Source of the DNA: Actinopolymorpha cephalotaxi | GTDB taxonomy: Bacteria > Actinomycetota > Actinomycetes > Propionibacteriales > Actinopolymorphaceae | Reading direction: 5' to 3' | NCBI RefSeq assembly: GCF_013408535.1 | Contig: NZ_JACBZA010000001.1 | Location: forward strand, 3,680,850-3,744,849 | Length of the DNA: 64,000 nt | Shown here: positions 20,146 to 28,628 of the stretch, piece after piece | Layout of the letters: the number at the start of each line of letters is the position of its first letter | Numbering within the stretch: position 1 is the first letter of the stretch | The notes under the pieces: generated by a model | What the model was told of the DNA's origin: nothing | The model's database searches: none | The model's input: only the letters and a program-made list of their open reading frames with translations | Translations under genes and position numbers: made by a program

Positions 20146-21531
20146 ATGCCTGTAGTTCGCACCACCGTACGTCGCATGACCGTCACCGCTTTGCTGATCT
20201 TCTGCGCCGCCGCTGCGTTGACCATGTCCCGCTGGCTGCACCACGGTCTGGCGAGCGTGTACGGCTTCGCCGTCTTCAGCATCCTCGGTACCAAACTGCT
20301 GCTGTCCCTGCTGCCGGCGAGGCGGTGGCCGAATCCGAACCCGCGCCGCCGGATCGGCGCGATCGTCACGATCTACAACGAGGACCCGGACCTGCTCCGC
20401 TCGTGCCTGGACTCGCTGCTGTCCCAGACGTACCCCCTGCGCCGCATCGTGGTCGTCGACGATGCCTCCCAGGACCCGGCCGCGTTCGAGGTGGCCAGAG
20501 GGTACGCCGCGGTCCACGACCGGATCAGCGTGTTCCGCCAGCCGGAGAACCTCGGCAAGCGGCACGGGCTCGCCGTCGGCTTCCGGGCGATGGCCGGGGA
20601 AGTGGACATCTTCGTGTGCGTCGACTCCGACTCGGTGCTGGAACCCACCGCGGTGCACGAGGGCCTGCGGCCGTTCGGGCTGCGGCGGGTCACCGCCACC
20701 ACCGGGCTGGTCCTCCCCCTCAACCACGACCACAACGTGCTGACCCGGATGCAGGACGTGAGGTACGCGAACGCCTTCCTCGGTGAGCGGGCCGCGTACT
20801 CGCGGTTCGGGTCGGTGCTGTGCGTGTGCGGGATCCTCGCGTTCTACCGGGCGGACGTCGTACTCCGGCATCTCGACGACTTCCTCACCCAGGAGTTCCT
20901 GGGCAAGCCCGCGATCACCGGCGACGACCGGAGGATGACGAACTACTGCCTGAGCGAGGGCCGGGTGGTGTTCGTGGAGTCGGCGATCGCGCACACCGCC
21001 GTACCCGAGCGTTTCAACCACTTCGTCCGCCAGCAGGCCCGGTGGGGCAGGTCGTTCTTCCGCGAGTCGCTGTGGGTGCTCGGCAACCTGTCCCCCACCA
21101 GGCCGGCGTGGTGGCTCACCCTGCTCGAGCTCGCGCAGTGGGCGGTCTTCTCCTCGATCCTGCTGTACGTGCTGGTGCTGCACACGGTGCTGACCGGCGA
21201 GGTCCTCGTCCTGCACTACCTGTGGTTCGTGGGGCTGATGTCGCTGGCGCGGTCGGTGCGCTACTTCGACGTACGGCGTGCGGACCAGAGCGTCTGGTCG
21301 CGGTTCCTGACGTTCGCGACGTCGCCGTTGTACGGCTACGTCAACCTGCTGGTGATGCTGCCGCTGCGGTTCTGGTCCCTGATCACTCTGCGCTCCACCG
21401 GCTGGGGCACCCGGTCGCGGGTCGAGGTGGCCCTGCGCCGGAAGCCGGAGCCGGAGCTGCCGGGGCAGTCGCGGCCGGAGAGGGAGGCGCTGGTGCCGGA
21501 ACGGGAACGCGAGTACGTCGACGCCGCCTGA
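20146..21531 (+). CDS. Membrane glycosyltransferase family 2, hyaluronan-synthase-like
   Basis: 461 aa. Two N-terminal membrane segments (about 12-28 and 37-57), a cytoplasmic GT-A domain, then three to four C-terminal segments (about 325-415) and an Arg/Glu-rich tail. Processive GT2 motifs are all present: VVVDDAS at 102-108, the DxD in VCVDSDS (157-163), the acceptor region CGILAFYR (228-235), the catalytic GDDRRMTNY (259-267) and QQARWGRSFFRESL (296-309). The last block is very close to the QQxRWxKSFFRES of class I hyaluronan synthases, closer than to chitin synthase or cellulose synthase. It would polymerise a UDP-sugar and extrude the chain. A sulfatase follows 74 bases downstream. Hyaluronan itself is inference; no UDP-glucose dehydrogenase gene is in the window. 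Confidence 0.85.
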   Translation: MPVVRTTVRRMTVTALLIFCAAAALTMSRWLHHGLASVYGFAVFSILGTKLLLSLLPARRWPNPNPRRRIGAIVTIYNEDPDLLRSCLDSLLSQTYPLRRIVVVDDASQDPAAFEVARGYAAVHDRISVFRQPENLGKRHGLAVGFRAMAGEVDIFVCVDSDSVLEPTAVHEGLRPFGLRRVTATTGLVLPLNHDHNVLTRMQDVRYANAFLGERAAYSRFGSVLCVCGILAFYRADVVLRHLDDFLTQEFLGKPAITGDDRRMTNYCLSEGRVVFVESAIAHTAVPERFNHFVRQQARWGRSFFRESLWVLGNLSPTRPAWWLTLLELAQWAVFSSILLYVLVLHTVLTGEVLVLHYLWFVGLMSLARSVRYFDVRRADQSVWSRFLTFATSPLYGYVNLLVMLPLRFWSLITLRSTGWGTRSRVEVALRRKPEPELPGQSRPEREALVPEREREYVDAA

Positions 21532-21605
21532 CCCTTCCGCCCGTCGAGAGTGCCGGGTCCGGCCGCGGCGGGCGTGTTGTCCGTGCCGGCTGGTAGGAAG
21601 GTCCG

Positions 21606-23378
21606 GTGAAGGCGATCCTGGTGCTCTTCGACACGCTCAACCGGCGCTTCCTGCCGCCCTACGGCAACGACTGGGTGCACGCGCCCAACTTCGCCCGGCT
21701 GGCGGACCGGTCCGCGACGTTCGACCGGTGCTACGGCGGGAGCATGCCGTGCATACCGGCCCGCCGCGAGCTGCACACCGGGCGCTACAACTTCCTGCAC
21801 CGCGACTGGGGTCCGCTGGAGCCCTTCGACGACTCGATGCCGCAACTGCTGAGCGAGCACGGCGTCTACACCCATCTGACCAGCGACCACCAGCACTACT
21901 GGGAGGACGGCGGGGCGACCTACCACGGCCGCTACGACTCCTGGGAGTTCTTCCGCGGCCAGGAGGGCGACGCGTGGAAGGGGCAGGTCGCCGACCCGCA
22001 CGTCCCCGACAGCCCCAAGATCGGCCGCGGCCCGACGTGGCGGCAGGACTGGATCAACCGCGAGCACCTGCGCCAGGAGGAGGACCACCCGCAGAGCCGC
22101 ACCTTCGACGCGGGGATCGAGTTCCTCGACACCAACCACGCGCAGGACAACTGGTTCCTGCACCTGGAGACGTTCGACCCGCACGAGCCGTTCTTCACGT
22201 ACAAGCAGTACAAGGATCTCTACCCGCACGCCTACGCCGGGCCGCACCACGACTGGCCCGACTACAAGCGGGTGACCGAACGGCCCGAGGTGGTCGAGCA
22301 CGTGCGGTTCGAGTACGCCTCGCTGCTCAGCATGTGCGACCACTCGCTGGGCCGGGTGCTGGACGCGATGGACGCCCACGACCTGTGGTCGGACACGATG
22401 CTGATCGTGGCCACCGACCACGGCTTCCTGCTCGGCGAGCACGGCTGGTGGGGCAAGAACGCCCAGCCGTGGTACGACGAGAACATCCACAACCCCTTGT
22501 TCGTATGGGATCCGCGCGCACCGCACGCGGCCGGGCAGCGCCGGTCGAGCCTGGTGCAGACGATCGACATCGCGCCCACTCTGCTGGACCACTTCGGGGT
22601 GGAGCGCCCGCCGGACATGCACGGTGTGCCGCTGCGGGCGACCGTCGCCGACGACACACCGGTGCGGGAGGCAGGACTGTTCGGCACCTTCGGCGGCCAC
22701 GTCAACCTCACCGACGGGCGTCACGTCTACATGCGGGCGTGTGCCGATCCGGCCAACGGCCCGTTGTACGCCTACACCCTGATGCCCACGCACATGCGCG
22801 AGCGCTTCGGCGTCGACGAGCTGCGCGACGCGGAGCTCGGCCCGCCGTTCGGGTTCACCAAGGGCTGCCCGGTGCTCCGTGTGCCCGGCCAGCCGCTGGC
22901 CAACACCCACCTGCACGGCTCGATGCTGTTCGACCTCGACAACGACCCGCACCAGGACGACCCGCTGGTCGACGACGAGGTGGAGACCCGGCTGGCCGGG
23001 CTGATGGTGGAGCTGATGCGGGCGGAGGAGGCGCCGCCGGAACAGTTCACCCGACTGGGCCTGCCGCTCACCGGCGACGTCGGGCCGGAGCACCTGCTGC
23101 TGCGCCGCCAGCGTGAGCAGGTGCGGAGGGCGACGACGCCGCTGCCGGACCCGGAGGAGTTCCCCGCGGGGCAGCACACGCTCACCACCCCGGTGGCCGA
23201 GCTGCTGGCCGACCCGGACACGGTGGCCTCGATGGAGTCGGCCGTGCCGGGTCTGCTGGACAACCCGAGGGTCGCCACCCTCGGACACCTCTCGCTGCGC
23301 GAGCTCGCCGCGGTGGCTCCCGGCGTACTCGACAGCGAACGCCTGCGGCGGCTGGCGCACGCGCTGGCGGCGAGCTGA
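21606..23378 (+). CDS. Formylglycine-dependent sulfatase
   Basis: 590 aa from the GTG at 21606 (GGAAGG upstream). The alkaline-phosphatase-fold sulfatase family is shown by MKAILVLFDTLNRRFLPPYG at the start, the catalytic motif C-I-P-A-R (Cys49, Pro51, Arg53), HLETFDPHEPF and the metal-binding DHGFLLGEHG around residue 280. Cys49 would need conversion to formylglycine by an FGE enzyme, not seen here. There is no signal peptide, so it is probably cytoplasmic. The last 120 residues are a helical extension unlike classical arylsulfatases. The substrate could be a sulfated sugar; some relatives are phosphonate monoester hydrolases. It follows the glycosyltransferase in the same direction. Confidence 0.88.
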   Translation: MKAILVLFDTLNRRFLPPYGNDWVHAPNFARLADRSATFDRCYGGSMPCIPARRELHTGRYNFLHRDWGPLEPFDDSMPQLLSEHGVYTHLTSDHQHYWEDGGATYHGRYDSWEFFRGQEGDAWKGQVADPHVPDSPKIGRGPTWRQDWINREHLRQEEDHPQSRTFDAGIEFLDTNHAQDNWFLHLETFDPHEPFFTYKQYKDLYPHAYAGPHHDWPDYKRVTERPEVVEHVRFEYASLLSMCDHSLGRVLDAMDAHDLWSDTMLIVATDHGFLLGEHGWWGKNAQPWYDENIHNPLFVWDPRAPHAAGQRRSSLVQTIDIAPTLLDHFGVERPPDMHGVPLRATVADDTPVREAGLFGTFGGHVNLTDGRHVYMRACADPANGPLYAYTLMPTHMRERFGVDELRDAELGPPFGFTKGCPVLRVPGQPLANTHLHGSMLFDLDNDPHQDDPLVDDEVETRLAGLMVELMRAEEAPPEQFTRLGLPLTGDVGPEHLLLRRQREQVRRATTPLPDPEEFPAGQHTLTTPVAELLADPDTVASMESAVPGLLDNPRVATLGHLSLRELAAVAPGVLDSERLRRLAHALAAS

Positions 23379-23406
23379 CCGCCCGCGGTCGGCGGTCCCG
23401 CGGTCA
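23376..23406. terminator. Candidate bidirectional terminator hairpin between convergent genes
   Basis: TGACCGC (23376-23382) pairs with GCGGTCA (23400-23406), and the arms include the stop codons of the two convergent genes. The loop region is G+C-rich and can pair further. There is no U-tract, as is usual in high-G+C actinomycetes. Confidence 0.45.
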
Positions 23407-24621
23407 GCGCACGGCGAGCGCGACCACCTGGGTCACCTGGCTGGGGTTGTAGTTGTCGTCGGACACGAACACCAGCGTGCGTTCCCCACTGGGCAGTCGT
23501 GGCCCCCAGGCCATGCCCTCCAGGTTGTCCACGTGCGGGAGGCCGGCGTCGGCGAAGTCCGCGAAGTCGGCCACCAGGCGCTTGCGCACCGGCCGGTAAC
23601 CGCCGTCGGCGAGGCTCTTCCGCCGTAGCACGTTCGACGCGCCACGGTCGTCGATCTCGTACAGCCGGATGCTGTTGCCCACGCCGGAGGCGTAGGAGCG
23701 TTCCAGGACGAGGTAGTGGTGCCGGTCGACCGCCAGCAGTTCGCTGACGCCGTTGTCGGCCGACGCGGTGGGCGGGTTCGGCGCCACCGGGATCGGGTCG
23801 AGGGGGTACGCCAGCTGGCGGAACGGCCGGCCGGTCCGCTTGTCGTACCACGTCAGCCGGGTGAGGGCGCCGTGGTCGACGGTCGGTAGCGGGCCGTCCT
23901 GGTAGAGCGGACCCTCCATCGACGTCACCAGCCGGCGGCCGTCGGTGGTGAGGGTCATTCCCTCGAACGTCGCGTTCGCCCGTGGCCCGACCTCGTCGGC
24001 GTGCATCGCGAGATCGGCCGGCCCGGCGAACTGGCGTACGAACTCACCGGCCGGCCTCGCCTGCCGGATCCACGGGTCGATCAGCGCGGGCGCGGACCCG
24101 TCGGTGGGCACCACCCGTTTGCCCTCGCTGGTCCAGTACAGGCTGTGGTCGCGGGGGTCGACGCGGATCGACTCCGGGTCGGCCACCTCGGGGTCGGGGG
24201 TGGCGAACGGCGGGAAGGTCGAGCCGTCGGTGCGTTCCAGCGCGGTGGCGCCGGTGAACCGGATCTCCCCCACTCCGGCGCCGGACACCTCGAACCTGGC
24301 GGTGAACCAGCGCGCCGGGCCTTCCTCGGAGTCGTCGGACAGGAGGTACCACTCACCGGTACGCGGGTCGCGGTCGATGCCGGAGAGCTCGCCGACGGAC
24401 AGGCCGCCGACGACCAGCCCCTTCGGCACGGTCCGCACCCCGAGCAGGCGTGGCGTACCGACTGCCGGGTCGTGGCGGCCGGCAGCCGTGGGACGCGGTG
24501 CGGCGTTCGGCGCGGAGTTCGGTGCGGCGGCGGCGGAGCCGGTGGTGAGCGCGGCACCGAGCATCGGCGCGACCAACGCGGCGGACAGGACGAGTGCGGT
24601 GGACCTACCCATGCGCCCCAT
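23404..24621 (-). CDS. Secreted phytase-like esterase domain protein
   Basis: 405 aa with a Sec signal peptide (MGRMGRSTALVLSAALVAPML ... SAAAA, cleaved near residue 33). The remainder matches the 'esterase-like activity of phytase' beta-propeller family (PF13449): VGGLSVGELSGIDRDPRTGEWYLLSDD, PDPEVADPESIRVDPRD, ANATFEGMTLTTDGRRLVTSMEGPL, and the closing HVDNLEGMAWGPRLPSGERTLVFVSDDN. These proteins are exported and probably bind calcium; some have phosphatase or esterase activity, but no phytase activity should be assumed. It is convergent with the sulfatase and divergent from an HdeD-like gene. Confidence 0.85.
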   Translation of the reverse strand: MGRMGRSTALVLSAALVAPMLGAALTTGSAAAAPNSAPNAAPRPTAAGRHDPAVGTPRLLGVRTVPKGLVVGGLSVGELSGIDRDPRTGEWYLLSDDSEEGPARWFTARFEVSGAGVGEIRFTGATALERTDGSTFPPFATPDPEVADPESIRVDPRDHSLYWTSEGKRVVPTDGSAPALIDPWIRQARPAGEFVRQFAGPADLAMHADEVGPRANATFEGMTLTTDGRRLVTSMEGPLYQDGPLPTVDHGALTRLTWYDKRTGRPFRQLAYPLDPIPVAPNPPTASADNGVSELLAVDRHHYLVLERSYASGVGNSIRLYEIDDRGASNVLRRKSLADGGYRPVRKRLVADFADFADAGLPHVDNLEGMAWGPRLPSGERTLVFVSDDNYNPSQVTQVVALAVR

Positions 24622-24855
24622 CCAACTCGATCGGTCCCGCTCCGACCATTCGCGACACAGGCGGACGGCGGAAGTTGGCCAGGAGTTCGCCCGGGGTACG
24701 CGCCGGCACCACGCGAGCCGTGAGCTTCACCCGATCAGGATGAGCCGCGGACAGATCGTGGGAGACATCGTTCACCTGTACGCCGGACCGGCGTGCGAAG
24801 CGGAAGGCCGTCCAGGTGTGCCACGGCACAGCCGGACCCGAACCAAGGGGTGGAG

Positions 24856-25611
24856 ATGTCAGGCGAATCCCCAGAGACGCCCCAGCGCCCCCAGCGCGGG
24901 GCTCCCACGGCACAGGGCGCGCAGATTCCCGAACAGACACCGCAAGGAACCCGAGCTGAGGACATGGGCACCCGGGAGGCCCGGGAGGCCCGGATGGGCG
25001 AGGCGCCGGCGATGGAAGTGGCGGAGTCGGTCAGCAGGCTGTGGTGGCTCTACCTCGCCGTCGGCGTGCTGTGGACGTTGTACGGCATGTTCGTGCTCAG
25101 CCTGCGCCCGGCGGCGATCGCGACGCTGGCCATCCTCGTCGGCATCGCGTTCATCCTCGGCGGGATCTCGCAGTTCATGCACGCCTCACGCGCGGACAAC
25201 TGGCGCTGGCTGTGGATCGTGGGCGGCGTCCTCGGCATCGCGGCCGGGGTGGCGACCTTCGTGTGGCCGGGAAAGACGCTGTTCGTCCTCTCGGTGTTCG
25301 TGGCGTGGTACCTCGTGCTGAGCGGGATCTTCACCCTCGTCGCCAGCCTGGCCTCGGTCGGGCGGCGCATGTGGTGGGCGGGGCTCATCCTCGGCGCTCT
25401 GGAGATCGTGCTGGGCATGTGGGCGATCAGCTCGCCCGGTCGCGAGGTGCTGCTCCTGGTCAACCTGGTCGGGATCGGCATGATCCTGTACGGCGTGACG
25501 GAGATCTTCGCGGCGTTCAGCGTCCGCAAGCTCCCCGAACTCGTCGGCGAGGCCCAGGCCGCCCGTGGCCGGGGCCGCATTCCCGGGCAGGGCAGGTCGG
25601 CGCCCGCCTGA
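24856..25611 (+). CDS. HdeD/DUF308-family membrane protein
   Basis: 251 aa from the ATG at 24856 (AGGGGTGGAG just upstream). A polar Gln/Pro/Thr-rich N-terminus of about 58 residues precedes six membrane segments arranged as three DUF308 hairpins (LYLAVGVLWTLYGMFVL; AAIATLAILVGIAFILGGI; WLWIVGGVLGIAAGVATF and so on). HdeD of enteric bacteria helps acid resistance at high cell density; most actinobacterial members are uncharacterised. A perfect terminator hairpin follows. A second DUF308-type protein is at 26141-27061 on the other strand. Confidence 0.85.
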   Translation: MSGESPETPQRPQRGAPTAQGAQIPEQTPQGTRAEDMGTREAREARMGEAPAMEVAESVSRLWWLYLAVGVLWTLYGMFVLSLRPAAIATLAILVGIAFILGGISQFMHASRADNWRWLWIVGGVLGIAAGVATFVWPGKTLFVLSVFVAWYLVLSGIFTLVASLASVGRRMWWAGLILGALEIVLGMWAISSPGREVLLLVNLVGIGMILYGVTEIFAAFSVRKLPELVGEAQAARGRGRIPGQGRSAPA

Positions 25612-25637
25612 GCCCGAGCCTGCCGACCCGCGCCGCG

Positions 25638-25678
25638 GAGCCTGGTCCTGCACTGGACGTCAGTGCAGGACCAGGCTC
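25638..25678. terminator. Strong bidirectional terminator
   Basis: GAGCCTGGTCCTGCACTG (25638-25655) and CAGTGCAGGACCAGGCTC (25661-25678) are perfect 18-base arms with a 5-base loop. It lies between two convergent genes and covers the stop codon of the minus-strand gene. Symmetry and position fit termination from both sides. Confidence 0.88.
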
Positions 25679-26163
25679 TTCACGCCGACGATGGCCAGCC
25701 CCAGCACGAGGTTGACGAACGCCGACAACACGATCACCGAGCGGCCCGCGCCGGCCCGGACGGTGGCGACCACCGCCCAGAGCACCCCGCCGGCGACCGC
25801 GACCGCGAGCGCCAGCCAGCTGGTCAGGTTCGCCGGCCAGCCCAGCAGGGCGCCCGCGAAGGCCGGCACCGACGGCGGGAACGCCGCCTGCACGATCGGC
25901 CACTCGTGCCTGGCGACCGCCCGGACGCGTGCCATCGGCAGGTCGGGCTGGTCGGTGCTGCCCATGAGGCGCGCGTAGACGTGCGCCAGCCAGAACACCA
26001 CCCCGGTGGCGAGGACGGCGATGCCGAGGTCCAGCGGGGCCACCGGGTGGTCGCCTGCCCCGGCGCCGGCCACGACCGAGCCGGCGAGCAGGGAGCCGTA
26101 CACCGCGCCGGTGTAGTCGGCACGCGGCGTACGAGCCGGTTCAGCCTCCTGCCGCGGCGCCAC
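25660..26163 (-). CDS. Hypothetical four-TM membrane protein
   Basis: 167 aa from a GTG at 26163. Four membrane segments are predicted: AVYGSLLAGSVVAGAGAG, LGIAVLATGVVFWLAHVYARL, then WLALAVAVAGGVLWAVVATV and IVLSAFVNLVLGLAIVGVKSLV. No family is recognised with confidence. The start overlaps the end of the upstream DUF308-like gene by 23 bases, so the two are probably one transcript and translationally linked. The end runs into the perfect terminator hairpin. Confidence 0.7.
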   Translation of the reverse strand: MAPRQEAEPARTPRADYTGAVYGSLLAGSVVAGAGAGDHPVAPLDLGIAVLATGVVFWLAHVYARLMGSTDQPDLPMARVRAVARHEWPIVQAAFPPSVPAFAGALLGWPANLTSWLALAVAVAGGVLWAVVATVRAGAGRSVIVLSAFVNLVLGLAIVGVKSLVLH

Positions 26164-27061
26164 GGCCGGCCCGGCCCCGGTCCCGGCCGGCGGGCCGGTC
26201 GGTCGCCGTCTGCCGTACCTGGAACGCCTGCACGATGGTCAGCGCGCCGAGGACGACCGCGTAGCCGCCGAGGACGGTCGCGGCCACCGTGAGGGACGCC
26301 TCGGGGTACGACAGGACCGCGATGCTCGCCCCGATCCCCAGCAGGCCGCCCAGCATGGCCGGGCCGCGCCCGGGCCGGGCCCGGCCGACGAACTCCGACA
26401 GGGCCGCGATCACCCCCGCCACCAGCCAGAACAACCCGGCCATCAGACCGAGCATGGCCACGGTGCCGCGGACGCCACCGACGCCTCGGACCAGCAGGAC
26501 CCCCACGACCAGGGCCTCGATGCCGAGCAGCGCCACCAGGACCCGGCGGCCGCCGTCCACGTCGGGCGCCGCCATCGCCCGCAGCAGGTGGCACAGGCCG
26601 TACAGCAGGATCTGGGCGCCGAGCAGGACGCCGATCATCCTCGTGGTGGGGCTCGGCCAGGCGTCCGGACTCACGTGCGGCCAGGCGACCACCGCGGCGC
26701 CGAGCAGGACACTCGTACAGCCGAGGAAGAGGACGGCGCCCCAGCTGTCCCCCAGGGCGACCAGGACGGTGGCCACGCCGCGACTCGTCCCGCGACCGGT
26801 TCTGGGACTGGGTCCGCGACTGGTTCGACTGTGCCGCGGACCGGATCGCCCGCCCTCGCCCGGCCGGGGCGATCGAGCCTCCGGCGCCGGGGCGGTCACC
26901 TCCGGCGGCTCCAGGGCCTGCGGGGGTTCCAGAGTCTGCGGCGGTTCCGGGGGCGGCAGCGGTTCCCCCGTCGGCAGGGCTTCCTGCGTCGGCAGGGCTT
27001 CCGGAGCCGGTGGCGAGCCGTTGGGGGCGGAGCCGGCGGCGCTCGGGTCGGACGGCATCAC
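26141..27061 (-). CDS. DUF308-like membrane protein with long Pro-rich N-terminus
   Basis: 306 aa. The first 95 residues are a low-complexity Pro/Glu/Ala stretch with repeated PPE, QTLEPPQALEPPE and QEALPTGE-like units, then Arg/Ser-rich sequence. After it come six membrane segments (SWGAVLFLGCTSVLLGAAVV; MIGVLLGAQILLYGLCHLL; VLVALLGIEALVVGVLLV; GTVAMLGLMAGLFWLVAGVI; AMLGGLLGIGASIAVLS; LGGYAVVLGALTIVQAF) matching the DUF308/HdeD layout. No enzyme motif is seen. It overlaps the next minus-strand membrane gene. The tandem PPE words come from short DNA repeats and are probably variable between strains. Confidence 0.75.
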   Translation of the reverse strand: MMPSDPSAAGSAPNGSPPAPEALPTQEALPTGEPLPPPEPPQTLEPPQALEPPEVTAPAPEARSPRPGEGGRSGPRHSRTSRGPSPRTGRGTSRGVATVLVALGDSWGAVLFLGCTSVLLGAAVVAWPHVSPDAWPSPTTRMIGVLLGAQILLYGLCHLLRAMAAPDVDGGRRVLVALLGIEALVVGVLLVRGVGGVRGTVAMLGLMAGLFWLVAGVIAALSEFVGRARPGRGPAMLGGLLGIGASIAVLSYPEASLTVAATVLGGYAVVLGALTIVQAFQVRQTATDRPAGRDRGRAGRGAAAGG

Positions 27062-27304
27062 TGCGCTCCCCTCGGCCGGGCCGTGCCGGACTGGTCACTG
27101 GTCCCGCATCAGCAGGCTGACCAGTGCGGTCCGCTCCGACACCACCCGCCGGGGATGAACCCGCCCCGTCCGGGTCGTGCCCTGGCGGGCCGCCGACGGG
27201 ACCTCCGCCCCTGTCCCGGTCGTACGGGCGCGGGATCCCATGGTCGAAGGCGCCGAGGTACGAGGGTGTGCCGGGCGCCGCGTGAGTGACCTGCGGGGAG
27301 GTGC

Positions 27305-27865
27305 ATGGTGACGACGCGCGTGCTCGTGGCGTACGCGACAAGGAACCGCGCGACCGCCGGCATCGCCGAGCGGATCGGCGCGGACCTGATCTCGGCCGGG
27401 CTGGACGTGCAGGTCGCCCCGGCGAAGGCGGTGCACACCGTCAGGGGGTACGACGCCTGCGTGCTCGGCAGCGCGATCTACGCCGGGCGCTGGGAACACG
27501 ACGCCCGCGAGTTCGCCGACCGGTTCGGGGACGACCTGGCCGGCCATCCGGTGTGGGTGTTCAGCAGCGGCCCACTGGACCGGTCGGCGGAGGAACGCGA
27601 CATCCCGCCGGTGGACACGGCCCGGGCCGCGGCGGAGAAGGTGCACGCCCGCGGCCACCGGACGTTCGGCGGCCGGCTGCGCGAGGACGCGCGCGGGTTC
27701 TTCGGCCTGGCCCGGCGGATGGGGCGCCGCGGGGCCGCCGACTACCGGGACGAGCAGGCGATCGACTCGTGGGCACACGAGCTCGCCCGCGAACTCGGCG
27801 CGGACGGGTCGCCGACCGACGGGTCACCGACCGGACGGCCGCCGTCCGGCGAGCCTTCCTCCTGA
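27305..27865 (+). CDS. Flavodoxin-domain protein (HemG-like), copy 1
   Basis: 186 aa with a strong ribosome site (GGGGAGG, 27296-27302 region). The flavodoxin fold is shown by VLVAYATRNRATAGIAERIGADL (phosphate loop of FMN site), YDACVLGSAIYAGRWEHDAREF and PVWVFSSGPL. The layout is that of the menaquinone-dependent protoporphyrinogen oxidase/HemG-like flavodoxins; whether it oxidises protoporphyrinogen is unknown. The last 25 residues are a Ser/Pro/Gly/Asp-rich tail with a repeated DGSPT. A paralog starts 27 bases downstream on the same strand, so they are surely co-transcribed. Confidence 0.85.
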   Translation: MVTTRVLVAYATRNRATAGIAERIGADLISAGLDVQVAPAKAVHTVRGYDACVLGSAIYAGRWEHDAREFADRFGDDLAGHPVWVFSSGPLDRSAEERDIPPVDTARAAAEKVHARGHRTFGGRLREDARGFFGLARRMGRRGAADYRDEQAIDSWAHELARELGADGSPTDGSPTGRPPSGEPSS

Positions 27866-27892
27866 CCGGCTCGGCGACAGGGGATTCGCACC

Positions 27893-28414
27893 ATGGCTGT
27901 GGTCCTGATGGCGTACGCGAGCAGAAACGGCTCGACCCGCGGCATCGCCGAGCGCATCGCGGCAAGTCTGGACGAGTACGGCAACCAGGTCGAGGTGCAC
28001 CAGGTGGGCCGGGCGCCCGATGCCGACGGATACGACGCGGCGGTGCTCGGGTGCGGGTTGTACGGCGGCGCCTGGCCGACCGAGGCCCAGGCGTACGTAC
28101 GACGTAACACGGCTGCGCTCGTCCGGCGGCCGGTGTGGTTGTTCAGCGTGGGTCTCGGCCCGGCCGCGGCGGAGCAGGGCTTCCGGTTCGCCGGCATGCT
28201 CGCGGGCGAGGCACCCAAGGTGGTCGGGCAGTTCAGGGACACGATCGGTCCGCGTGACCACCACGTCTTCGCCGGCGCGATCGAGCCGGGGCATCTGTCG
28301 CGGGCCGGCCGGGTGCTCTACCGGGGCATCCGCGGGAAGTACGGCGACTTCCGCGACTGGAAGGACGTCGACGCCTGGTCGGACACCATCGCCCGGCAGC
28401 TCGCCGACGACTAG
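27893..28414 (+). CDS. Flavodoxin-domain protein (HemG-like), copy 2
   Basis: 173 aa. VVLMAYASRNGSTRGIAERIAASL is the FMN phosphate loop; YDAAVLGCGLYGGAW and PVWLFSVGLG match the second and third FMN-contact loops. It is clearly paralogous to the preceding 186-aa flavodoxin but diverged. A helical C-terminal part ends DAWSDTIARQLADD. Having two different flavodoxin-like proteins side by side suggests a redox pair or successive substrates; nothing nearby names the partner. A DHFR-like reductase gene follows after 214 bases. Confidence 0.84.
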   Translation: MAVVLMAYASRNGSTRGIAERIAASLDEYGNQVEVHQVGRAPDADGYDAAVLGCGLYGGAWPTEAQAYVRRNTAALVRRPVWLFSVGLGPAAAEQGFRFAGMLAGEAPKVVGQFRDTIGPRDHHVFAGAIEPGHLSRAGRVLYRGIRGKYGDFRDWKDVDAWSDTIARQLADD

Positions 28415-28628
28415 CCCGGCAACCGGCTCACGACCGGCCGAGCCGCCGGCGCCGCGTGCACCGCGCGCCCCGGCGCCCTTCCTGAAACTCCCCGACCCGG
28501 GTGGCGAGCCGTCCCGAGCCTGTCCGATCGGCGACGCATGAGGAGCGCACCGATGAGTTACGGTCGCGAGCGCAGTCGTCCAGGCAGCAGGTCCATGCCG
28601 AAGGTCCACGCCAATCCGAGGAGTTGAA

